Shown here in pieces: positions 50,530 through 60,800 of a stretch of DNA of 64,000 nt. The notes below the pieces were generated by a model. That model did no database searches. It saw nothing but the letters and a program-made list of their open reading frames with translations, and was not told the DNA's origin. Within the stretch, counting starts at the first letter, position 1. Each line of letters opens with the position of its first letter. The DNA is taken from positions 124,001 to 188,000 of the forward strand of contig BGZK01000722.1 in the NCBI GenBank assembly GCA_005406025.1. The letters are read 5' to 3'. Position numbers and translations under genes: made by a program. The DNA comes from Eumeta japonica. Its lineage: Eukaryota; Arthropoda; Insecta; Lepidoptera; Psychidae.

Positions 50530-51930
50530 CAAGTCACATGATGACAATTAATATTAATGACATGTAACAATACCAGAATACGGATACCCAAATATTTTTC
50601 GTGACGTATTGTACATTAATTACATGGCAATTCATAAAATATATGTATAATGTATACATAATAAACTGTACAAGATCATTAACATCATTAGTCAATGTGA
50701 TATTCGATCATCTATAATTTATTCTACAACTATGTCTACAAGTAATAAAGATACTTTATTACATTATCTTATCTGTAATAACTAGGTAGGTACTACATGA
50801 AATAAATAAAGTAATTATATTTATAAATGAATTCAGAAAAATTTGATCAATGACTTTAAATTCAAGATTATTTGTCTAAGTGAAAGAAGAAAAGAAGGAA
50901 GGGAAAGGAAAGGAATTATGTACTTGATATATTGATTATTTCATTTCATAAACGTCGAACAAGTCGTTGAATAAGCTATTATTGCTAATGATATATTTAC
51001 TTTTAACATTTCAAAATTTAATTAATATTGCTGGTTTACGTTTTATGCCCATGTACTTGAACTTGTCTACGCATCGAGTAATGTCTAAATAAATAGGTAA
51101 GTATGTATTATACCTAATAATAATTTTGACTTGCTAGGAAATTTAATGCTCTATCAAATATAATATAAAATTTAGCATTTTTCCCATAGGTATAACATTG
51201 TTCTTATACATTGTTCATTCAATCTATTCATTCGTGTCTACATTCTATATTTTATTGTACACACAGAATTTCTACTGAAATATTGAAACGTCGTAATCAC
51301 GCTTTGATAGTGTTCAGAATCTATACAATCAATAAAAAAAAATGACAAGTTTTATGAACAATTCCATTTCAAGAATGTGCATAAAAAAGAGCATATCTAA
51401 TTTCAATAAACGTGCAGCGTACGACGTCTTTAATATTAAACCTAACTAAGCTTTAAGATTAATTAAGCTTTTGGTAATCTAACGATATTAACGTCTCAAT
51501 TGCTGTGATTATTTTGAAATAGAAATTTCTTTGTGAAATATCATAAATTCTGTACCAAATTCCGTGTTGTCATTAACGGAATATTTGTATATTACGGGTT
51601 ATTATATAAAAACTTCAATATTATATTTCCTACAGACATTGAATAATTGCTTTAATATAGTTAATATTTTATCATTACTCCTAATAATAATTATGGTGCA
51701 AATGTGATCATAAAAATTGATTTGGTAAATGTATATACGAGTAATCATGTTAAGTTTTAGTTCAGTTCATAAACATTTATACTAACAATAAAATATAAAA
51801 AATCAGCCATATTTATGACATACATAAAAATCAGCCTAATCGTATTTTCTGAGCAAATCGTTGGCAGAAAGTTCACGTCGATCCCTCTAGTCCGTAGGGA
51901 CAACTTTGTATCAAATACAAAACTTGATGC
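50530..51930. other. AT-rich DNA, no gene recognised
   Basis: A purine-rich run (GAAGAAAAGAAGGAAGGG) lies at 50,885-50,915. No gene supported. Confidence 0.5.
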
Positions 51931-51934
51931 TTAC

Positions 51935-52080
51935 CTTCCGACCTGGGATGAAGTTGGGGGCAATAAATCGGCAATAAACTCACCTTAGGCCGGGCCGCCG
52001 CGGCTCTCCGTCGGGCGCCGCGCGCGCGCCATCCCGCGCTCGTTCTTCACCCTGACTCTACTCGCTATTGCCACTACACA
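51935..52080 (-). other. Candidate untranslated first exon with two donors
   Basis: Reading the minus strand from the CpG island, GGCCCGGCCTAAG is followed by a consensus donor, GTGAGTTT (exon end 51984). Forty-nine bases further, CAGGTCGGAAG is followed by GTAAGCAT (exon end 51935). Two good donors at the edge of an island suggest alternative 5' splice sites of a first exon. A short minus-strand frame beginning at an ATG near 52033 ends in a TAA just before the first donor (15 codons), so the exon would be 5' UTR with a small upstream ORF, or non-coding RNA. The start site is not determined. Confidence 0.4.
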
Positions 52081-52620
52081 ACGTTCGTATATTTCTGTAA
52101 CCTAATGTTTGTGAGAAAGATAACACTTCGAAATGGCTTTGAGATTTAAGATGTGTCGTTATGTGGTAGAGTTGCCGTGGTGTCCAGTCGTTATTGCAGG
52201 GACAGCGCACGTGCTCGCGTCAGGTGCGGGCGGGCCGCGCGTCGCGTTGTTTATGGCGCGGCGCTGTTACGCAACGCGTGGCGGCCGGCGCGCGCGTCAG
52301 ATGAGTGTGCCGACCGATGCTTTACGAGCACGCTCCGCCCCGCGCGCCGCCCCGCGTCGCACGCCGCGACGCCGAGCGTCGCCACACGCCATACACGCAC
52401 GCTGCGACGCCGGTCTGAATCGTCTCAAGAAAAGCACATCTATACCACCGATTATCTCTGTCACCGTTCATCGGATTAGACGACGACGTGAAAAATGTTA
52501 ATCCCTTAATAGACCCGTTCTCAGCGAGAGCCGATAGTGTTGTATGGGTTAGTAAGCATGGTCTGTGCCGGCACGACGTCATAAAGTTTCTTCGTGTATC
52601 GTTCGATGCACCGGACATCA
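51960..52620 (-). promoter_or_regulatory. Largest CpG island, candidate promoter
   Basis: The strongest CpG-rich block of the window (CCGGGCCGCCGCGGCTCTCC, GGGCGCCGCGCGCGCGCC, GGCGGCCGGCGCGCGCGTC). The orientation is set by the two minus-strand splice donors at its low-coordinate edge. Plus-strand frames of 122 and 108 codons (52133-52501, 52153-52479) and a 99-codon minus-strand frame overlap one another and are arginine/alanine-rich, which points to composition, not protein. No TATA box that I would defend. Confidence 0.45.
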
Positions 52621-55600
52621 CTATAGTTCGTTCGCCTGGAACGTAACTCCACTACGCGAATTTGTCTTCCTTAGATATTCGTACAAAATTACACCGTTAA
52701 GCAAATTACGTGTTATGCTTGATAGTGATCTAACTTTATACAATAAAAAATAATCTTATAGAAATGCAAATTACAAAAGTTACATTCAAATAGTTTTGAC
52801 ATTTCTTGTATATGCCTATAATACTGTTAAATTGTAGATCAATAAACCATTTCCATGCCACGATCTAATAGCTATTCAGTTTTTGTTAACTCATTATTTT
52901 TACGTAGTTAGATATCTAATTAAGAAATGTAGAAATGTACTCCATGTCCATTCACAAATTGTTGCTATTTATCTCATAAACTTAGCATAAATATTCTAAA
53001 TTATAAATTAATACAAATATTTATGTGGGGTTTTGTATACTGGCAATCGTTGAAAATATGGTTTTGTTTTTCTAGAAGATAAAACTAAAATCGTTATAAA
53101 TTTATTTCAAAGATTATTGACAATATATCTTAAATTACTTTTTTTTGTTTACAGACTCTCGCTATGTCATTGTTCAAGGAAAACTTTGGGCAATCCTGTG
53201 CAGATAAAATTGTTGAAACATGTAAAAATTACAAAATCGAAAATCCCACTCGAAACTGGCATTTATATAAAACGACTGATAAATGTTAATAAAGTATAAG
53301 TGGTACGAAAGATTCGTACTAAATGGAAAACTGTTGTCTCTGCCTGTCTCTGAAAAACAGGCATGTTTGTACAGGTACAATATGTATTAATGTTTCAAGA
53401 CTAAATATTTTAAATTTTTCATCTCTTTCGTCATATTTCGAAGAGAGACCTCCAATAAACTTGTTGTAAAAGCGTCGAATTTGAGTCATTCATACTGTTC
53501 CAGTACAGTGAAGAACTACTAATAACTATACTATGATAACCGCATTTGTAATAATGTCTGAGATTGATTATGTAATCTGTTTTCTGAGGTTCCAAGTAAA
53601 TGGTTTAATTTTTCTATTTAAGTTAAAGGTTCATTGGTGAGCGCGCCTATGGTAAGGGATTAATGCCTTTTTCTGTCGATTAAAAAGAAATATAAAGACC
53701 ATTTTGCCACCCTATTTATTATCGTAATTTTCAACACTGAAACTCAATTCTTTACTATGACTATCGACTGTACAAAAATAAATGCTAAACCTAACAAAAC
53801 CTACGAAAATTTATTGAAATTTCTATGCATGATGACAGACAATTAATAGAACGATTCAAATACGATTAGAAACTCAATAGCTTTAAAATTACCAAGTCAA
53901 AGAATTTAAACTTGTACGTGAGTCACAAGATGTCATTGGATATGCAAAACAAAACGTATTTGTTTTGACGTGTCTATGGACGACATATTAACAGCAAACA
54001 TGCTTCGACTCATGAAAGAAAGAAAGAAATAATTTTTGTCCACTGACAGTTGTTTCCACGCTATTAATGAAGCTTAAAGCAAATTCAAGCCTGCTTCCAT
54101 TGATGTATATAGATAGGCGCTGTCAAATACGAAACAGTCAGGAAAACGAACTGCTAAATATTGTCTTAAATCTATAAACATAAGAAGTTCGAGTTGGTAA
54201 CTATACTAACTGTGTTATTTATGTTTTCAACTTCATTGTAAGGGAATTAAATACTGTATCGTAAAATATGTCATACGGTTTTTTAATGTTATTTCTTTAT
54301 TATTTTGATGCATAATCATTCTAAATTACACTGTATTCTAACAAATGACGAATTAATTTCTTTTAATATAACTAAGGTTCTTTAATGGGCTTTGATAATT
54401 CAAGTCGTACAGAAAAACACAGAAAACTAACGTAATGCAAAAAAAAAAAATATTGCAAATATTGGATGTCGTTGGGGCTCAAACGTACTCTATTAAAACG
54501 GTTCATTTTTATATGTTTTTGAAATAAAGACTTTGTATAAACTTCACCCCTCACAAATTTAAAATTTCTATTTTTCGTCAACCCCGTGTCTCCACCTGGC
54601 TCATAAGCTGTCGACGTCCTTGTCCAATATGATCTACTTTTTAAAAATTTTTAGTCTCACAATCTTGTATTTTGGTTATTTTAATGTCTACTGATGAGTA
54701 CTACCAAGTCAGGTAGGTAAATTAAAATTCGAACTGAACGTTTTATACATTTTAAATACGATATAATTTTGATAAAAGTTTTACAAAAATGTTGCTGGGT
54801 TATTTATCGACAAACATAATATTTTGTATATTTTTAGAGATTTTTACTAAATTTTGAAATTAGTTTTACTTTTTCATATTTTGCTAAATTATTTAATTTC
54901 ATTTTCCCAAGACTTTGCTGTATTTTAACTTACATTGAAAGATTTAACTATAATTACTTATGCAAAGATTTTAAATCATAGTATGTGTCTGATGTACTTT
55001 GTACGTATAAAAAAGATATTCGATTATGCTTTATTTCTGACATTTAATTTCTAACAATCTTAGAGATTATTTTTTAATTTATGCTAATAATATCCTTAGG
55101 AACTTGTATAATATAAATAAAATGTCTGAACTTTTTAATTACTCTATACGTTTAAACGTTATTATTAAAAAAGGTCTCTGAAAGAAATTGAAAAAAATAT
55201 TCACCACATTCAAAGAAACTGTGTTTGAAAGTATTTTTCTTTTGAGTTAGTTTCAATATCTTTCACAAAAGTACGGATTAAATAAAAGTGAATATTTTCG
55301 TACTTACATTTGGTTTAATACAGATAAAATTATTTCTAAATAATGTTTTAAATTTATTGTCATAAGCGTAACCTCAACGATTTATTTAGATAAAAAAAAA
55401 TGTTCACATATATTAGGTGTAGCCATACACTATTTTGTCCCAACGACAACATTGATGTGGTATTATTAATTACTAATTGCAATATCAATAAATACTTTAC
55501 GGTAATATTAAATACTGTGAAAACAATTCTTTCTTTTTCTTATTCTATATTCTATACAGTGCTTTCAATTTATGTATATCTTTACTTATACATCTTTTCA

Positions 55601-56470
55601 TACTGTGAGTTCCACCAATGAGATCGCAGCATGAGGGCCGCCATCTTGTCATCCCCTCTCTTAGAAATGTTTCCTGTTAGGTGCTGATTCATTTTTAGAA
55701 AACGTCATAAATAGGTAGCAAGAGAGATACTATTGAATCTTTGTTATTAGTTGGTAAAATTTAACTGAATTTTTGAAGGAAATAGATTTTCAATTGCAAA
55801 AACAAAAAAAAGGATATATTTATATACGTAGTATCTAATTTGATTTAATATTATTGCATAAAAACGATGAACTAGTAGCTGTTTTGATTTTCTGCTTGAT
55901 TAGAAACAAAGGGTAAGGTAGGTATAGCACCAATTATTTTTCGATAAATATTAATGTACTATGCCCAATATACATATCTACGAAAATAATAATTTAGTGT
56001 TATCTGAAAACTTATTTTACATATTTTCTAATGAATTCAGTTCATAATTTTGTACAAAAATGGTGGAAATAACATAAATTGCTATATTTTAAAAAATGTT
56101 TAAAAAATTGGTAATTTAGTTAATATATCTTTCTCAACAAAAATAAAATAAAATATACAGCTTCTATTCACAAAATTTTATTGACATAATTTTACTCAAC
56201 AATCATCATATTAACACTGGTATAGCTACGAAACCAGTTTATATGTCATTACTGTATAGTATACAACATTAGTTGTATATCTCTTTATTTAGGTACTGAC
56301 AACATTTTCGTAATTTATTTTCTCTCTTATCTTTACTCATGTTAATTTTTTTCTATGCCTATGAAAATTTATTAATTTCTTTTGTTATCGTATGTCTCTG
56401 AAAATCAAAGTTTCAACATGATACGTTCAACTAGAGAAATGAACTTTAGATTATTATTTCTAAAACTGTC
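52620..56470. other. AT-rich DNA, no gene recognised
   Basis: Small mixed-composition patches near 53,635-53,710 (GAGCGCGCCTATGGTAAGG) and 55,620-55,680 (GGGCCGCCATCTTGTC, containing a GCCATCTT word like the Pho/YY1 site). No gene or named repeat supported. Confidence 0.4.
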
Positions 56471-56474
56471 CTAA

Positions 56475-56622
56475 AAGGGACTGCCTGTGTATTTGATACT
56501 GACCCTACGTGCTATGCTGAGGACGTAAGTTCGATTCCCATTCAAGACAAACAAGTTTACTATCTCATACTCATAGCACAAGCCTCGTTGCTTAGTTTGG
56601 AATCAGATATACCTGTCTGTTT
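56475..56622 (+). mobile_element. tRNA-derived lepidopteran SINE, degenerate
   Basis: A B box, AAGTTCGATTCCCA (56527-56540), is followed by TTCAAGACAAACAA and, about 45 bp on, AGCACAAGCCTCGTTGCTTA with GTTTGGAATCAGAT. This order (B box, ..GACAAAC.., ACAAGCCT..GCTTAGTTTGG) is the recognisable body of common lepidopteran SINEs. The A box is decayed. It is one of the best clues to the taxon. Confidence 0.65.
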
Positions 56623-57230
56623 GTCCGCAGAAATTCGTTAGCTATTTATAGGTCTTTAGTATAATTTTTATTTGTAATATTCAAAATTCCTTAATTTTTC
56701 AATTTTACTAATAAAAATAATCAATAATTTTATAATGATTTCTTATTGTTAATCTAAATCGTAGAGTAATATTTTGATTAACAAACAAAATATCGTCACA
56801 GACGTTGCCATTGAAACAAAGATTTCCCATGTACCTTGTTGTACCTATAGGATACGTGGAGTAAAATATACCTTTTAAGAATAAGTGATTATACCTTTTA
56901 GGCACAAACGCCTTAGAATAAATAATGAGGACTGATTCCAAAGGTATTAATTACTTATATAAAATAGTAAAATTGCGAAATGAAGGATAGTAAATACTCG
57001 AAAATATAACAATTAAAAATCAAGTATGGAATGTACTTAAAAACTTATGTAACAATAACTTACAGAATAGAAAGTACAGTATTTAGAATTACTTTTTGAA
57101 GCCTACGGACCACATTTTAAAATATTAAGTCACACATTAAAATATTATGTACATATTTAAAAAATGACTTCTAACTATGTTTACTTAAAATGTGATTTTC
57201 TCATTGGTCTCTTATGAAAAAAGTGTTTAA
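56622..57230. other. AT-rich stretch without recognised gene
   Basis: No supported feature. A 77-codon minus-strand frame (56941-56708) is unrecognised. Confidence 0.5.
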
Positions 57231-57370
57231 AAATGTGTCTTTTCCTCATATGTCGGAATGCGGATGCCCGATATATGAGCAACGACGGAATGAACTCGGA
57301 ACGCGTGTAATATTTATAGTAGGAGTTTGCAACGTAAAGCGCGCCGCGATGTTGAAAATGTTGTCCTCCT
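57230..57370. promoter_or_regulatory. GC-richer candidate regulatory block
   Basis: Complex block (CGGAATGCGGATGCCCG, GAACTCGGAACGCGTG, GTAAAGCGCGCCGCGATG) with AATATTTATAG. A 61-codon frame overlaps it but lacks any motif. Candidate constrained non-coding DNA. Confidence 0.3.
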
Positions 57371-57659
57371 TGATTATAACGTGTAAACTTTGTACTTAAG
57401 TATGAAGTGTGTCCTGATTAAGTATTATTATCATTTGTAAATCAGAAATCTATGTGGAATTTCGATGAAACACTATTTACAGCTTAGTATTAGGTAAGTT
57501 TCAACAAGTTTTATTTGAGAACAAATCGTTAACACTTTTGTACATTGCTTGATCTTTATTTAGTTTATTTATATCTAAACGGTTTTAAAATCCTGTGTAC
57601 AACGTTTGTTTAATAGTGATAAAATCCTTTTGCTTCTTTTTTTTTACATGCTATCAAAA

Positions 57660-57790
57660 TTATGACAAAAGAAACACTTCTCCCACCGGCCCGTGTATAG
57701 ATATCGCCATAATCAATGTTATTGAGATGTAATTAACGCTAACGTTAATTTTTAAGTACGCGATAGCGACAAAAATATTATTGAGTAATT
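57660..57790. other. Mixed block with an 8-bp hairpin
   Basis: AATTAACG (57731-57738), loop CTAA, CGTTAATT (57743-57750), between CTCCCACCGGCCCGTG and TACGCGATAGCGAC. The AATTAA/TTAATT arms are also homeodomain-like sites. Small candidate regulatory element. Confidence 0.3.
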
Positions 57791-58105
57791 TTGATTTTAT
57801 AGTGTGTTTATTTGTTGATTTGTTTGTTTCATTATACTCACTTCCCTTTAAAAGTGAACTTTGGTTAAAAAAACAGTTTTCATGGAAGGTGTTTTAATTA
57901 AGGGTAACAAGTTATTGTATTATTCTAATATGCTATTAAAATTTCACTTTTTTGTTAAAATACCTTAACAAGTTCAACTTTAACAAGTATACAAAACACA
58001 GTTGCTTAGTAAGTAGGTATATATTATTGAAAATTTAATGTATATTACTTAATGTTTAATTATTATACGTAATATTTCAATAAATGTATTTTTATATAAA
58101 CAAAT

Positions 58106-58131
58106 ACTGCATTTTATTTTATAGGTAAGTG
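58106..58131 (+). promoter_or_regulatory. Candidate recursive splice site
   Basis: The T-rich tract GCATTTTATTTTATAG runs directly into GTAAGTG, so a 3' splice site and a 5' splice site abut (AG 58123-58124, GT 58125-58126). This is the arrangement of the zero-length 'ratchet' sites known from very long insect introns. It implies a plus-strand transcript across this position, which the window itself cannot prove. Confidence 0.35.
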
Positions 58132-58469
58132 TAATGTTTTAATAAGATTTTGCATATTACTATTTGTAAATAATTATCGATGTTTACTTTAACTGGTCAC
58201 ATCACTAAAAACAAAGTCACAAAAAATAATTTACTTCGAACTGAACGGTTTATAATTAAAAGTAGTTTTATTACACTTTGTGTAGTACGTTTGTATTTTT
58301 ATTTTCTTCATTGTGCAAAAGTATTTAAGCTTGAGGTAGTTCAAAAAAGTGCATTTTAGAATATCAAAGCATGTTTTATAAGCCTTTTTGCTTTCTAAAA
58401 CCTAACCAATTATACAGTTCAGGTTTATGTGTGTTTAATAAATAAAATCAGTTTACGTAGAAGTGTGAC

Positions 58470-58810
58470 GACACCGATTTCAGGCCATATCACTTCTGTG
58501 CTCTTTATGTTGTGTGCTAGAACCATGATGTGAACAACTCGGCTGCATTACAAAAATGGGCCAGCTCGATCTGTAAAATATCATGTAATACCATAAAATA
58601 CCAAAAATATGGACATGAAATAGCAGCTTCCGTTGTGTCATTTCATCCAATTAGTGAGAGTTTCTTGGTGGTTCACTTCCCTCCCGCTCCCTCTCACAGC
58701 CCAATCCACCCTTCATTAGATACCTTACTTCTATCCAACAAGCTGCCAACATTGGTAACTTCCTTTAGGTTTGTGAGTGTTTGTGAACAGCAGTGACCAT
58801 TTCCATTCCG
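58470..58810. other. Less AT-rich, pyrimidine-rich segment
   Basis: Contains CTTCCCTCCCGCTCCCTCTC (58676-58695) and GCATTACAAAAATGGGCCAG. An 88-codon plus-strand frame (58530-58796) has no recognised domain. It may be a transposon relic or LTR-like piece, but I cannot name it. Confidence 0.25.
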
Positions 58811-59655
58811 TGATGGATCTTCTAAAATATGGCATAAAAAATTGTAATTTCGAAAAATACCAAAAAAATATTTTTCATGTTACTATTTGTTAAATAAGGA
58901 TGCATTTTAAATTTAAACATATGGACGCGATTTAGAAATATAAAAAATGCACTTTCATTAACCAAAAGTAAAGATCTGTTTCAACTGAAGTTTAATTAAC
59001 TTTTAAAAAACGTGAAATGCTAATTATCTAATTTTTTATAGTCTAACAGTTTAATGGTAAAGTCAATTAAATGTGAATAGAAGCAATGTATTGATATTAT
59101 AAAGTCTACGCTTTTTTATCTTAGGTACATACATAATTAAATGATAAAAAAAAAGAATAATATTAAAATATTTAAATATTATTGTTTTCTTTTTTAATTA
59201 ATGTATTTTGTTTCATTTTTAATAACGTTGATATTATTACAATGATAGGACAATATAACAAATAAATTAAATATATAAAAAAAAATGTATCGTAAGTAGT
59301 TTTTTTGACAAAAGTAGTGGCAGTTATTCGTTATTCAGATACATATATACATATCATTCTTAACCTTATATGTATTTCGAGATATCCAGAAATGATCTTT
59401 GCCAATTGTTGTTAAATAAACAAGGTTTGTACATTGAGTTATTATTACTTTCAATCGGTTTGTGTGATAAATATAGATGAGTTGTTGATTGGACAAAATA
59501 TGTAGTAACAGGTACGCGATATTGTTACTCACAGAGTCAGTTTTAAATTTCAATGATACTTTTTATGACAAGAATTAGGTAATTCATTTATTACACCATA
59601 AATTTGAACGCGTTTTCAGCAATATAACGCAGATCAAATCGGCAAAGTACATTTC
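58810..59655. other. AT-rich stretch without recognised gene
   Basis: No supported feature. Confidence 0.5.
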
Positions 59656-59660
59656 GATTA

Positions 59661-59992
59661 TTCCATTCAAATTGTGATTTTTAATGTTACTGTATTGTTT
59701 GTTCTTACTGGTCATTAATTAATAATCTATTAATGAAATTTTTGTGTTAATTGGATAATTATAAACATATTTCAACATCATTTTAATGTAATATAACTTG
59801 CCATTCAGAGAAACCTTTTATTATATCACTTAAATGTCAGTACGGTGTCATGTCTGGACATGGTACTGACATGAATGAAATATTCTTATAATTTTCCAAT
59901 TAACACAAAAATTTCATTAATAGATTATTAATTAATGACCAGTGAGAACAAATAGAAAAACAGTTCAGGACATTAAAAATCACAGAATGGAA
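59661..59992. mobile_element. Foldback MITE-like element with long inverted arms
   Basis: A 332-bp unit flanked by TTCCATTC and GAATGGAA. The core arms 59702-59764 and 59886-59948 are 63 bp each and differ at only two positions when inverted. Outside them the arms continue with small indels to the ends (shared TGTGATTTTTAATGT near 59,675-59,688 and its complement near 59,970-59,983). In the centre is a second hairpin, ATGTCAGTAC (59834-59843) with GTACTGACAT (59863-59872), itself enclosing CATGTC-TG-GACATG. There is no coding capacity. This is the form of a non-autonomous foldback/MITE. Low arm divergence suggests recent insertion or arm correction. No target-site duplication was confidently seen. 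Confidence 0.8.
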
Positions 59993-60224
59993 TCACCCAT
60001 TTATATTCACAAGTTCACCTCACTCTAGTGAGTATGTTTATATTGTTATTAATATTAAAAAAATATATAGAGAGTGAAGCATTTTTTAGGACAGATCACC
60101 TACACGTTCCGTTCAGCACATTCCTCAACACGTTTGAAGCTACTCGTAAACAGCTGATTTCTTCGGTATATCCTCATCTCTTTTATCGTTCACTAAAATT
60201 CCCAATAAAACAGAGAAAAGTATA

Positions 60225-60430
60225 GTTTATGCGCTCCCACTGGGCTCGTGTGGACGGCGCGCGTAACCTACATGCGGCTATTTCGAGATTTACGACCTGG
60301 GAATTGTGTGATAGAAAGAGATAAAAACATTAAACTCTCGGTCGGCACAAAACTTAGCGGTGAACGACTCGTTGATACTCGACGGTGCGGTTGATGTAGT
60401 ATACGCGAAACTGTTGTATACTACTATGTT
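60225..60430. promoter_or_regulatory. GC-richer block with a GTAGTATAC palindrome
   Basis: CGTGTGGACGGCGCGCGTAAC and ACTCGACGGTGCGGTTG, followed by GTAGTATAC (60396-60404), an 11-nt loop and GTATACTAC (60416-60424). No coding frame. Candidate regulatory block. Confidence 0.3.
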
Positions 60431-60695
60431 AATAACTTCATGGAATAGAATCCATACAGTTTTAATACAAATATTATAAATGGGTACTCATATTTATAAG
60501 AACAAATTTAGATGTATACATATAGTGCATTGAATTTTTGACTAAAATGGCACAGTACGATCTGCAATAATTACATATACAATACACCGCTGACTAATGT
60601 TTATTAGTGTGCGTAAATTAAACTAGTACACGACTACAGATAGCTTTCCCTTTTGTTGACCAGAGTTATGGGTTAGAGAGAGAGTGAGAGATGGT
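60430..60695. other. AT-rich; nothing supported
   Basis: Ends with a GAGAGAGAGTGAGAGA tract near 60,675-60,690. No other feature. Confidence 0.5.
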
Positions 60696-60699
60696 AAAT

Positions 60700-60800
60700 T
60701 AGTATATTCGTCTTTAAAGCGTGACATATTTATGGGCGGAGAGCGCGTGGCGTACAAAAGGGGAATGGCGTACGGCAGTCGGGACCATGGCGCCTTGAGG
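60700..60800. promoter_or_regulatory. GC-rich block with TTTATGGGCGGA
   Basis: TTTATGGGCGGA (60729-60740) is followed by GAGCGCGTGGCGTACAAAAG and GGAATGGCGTACGGCAGTCG (GGCGTAC occurs twice). It shares its 12-mer with the block at 10,901. TTTATGG resembles an Abd-B-type site. Candidate enhancer, inferred. Confidence 0.35.

Noticed and set aside
52133..52621. Three overlapping frames of 99-122 codons on both strands in the 52-kb island
   Set aside because: They overlap in different frames and strands and are rich in Arg/Ala/Pro, as expected when stop codons are rare in CG-rich DNA. No domain is recognisable.
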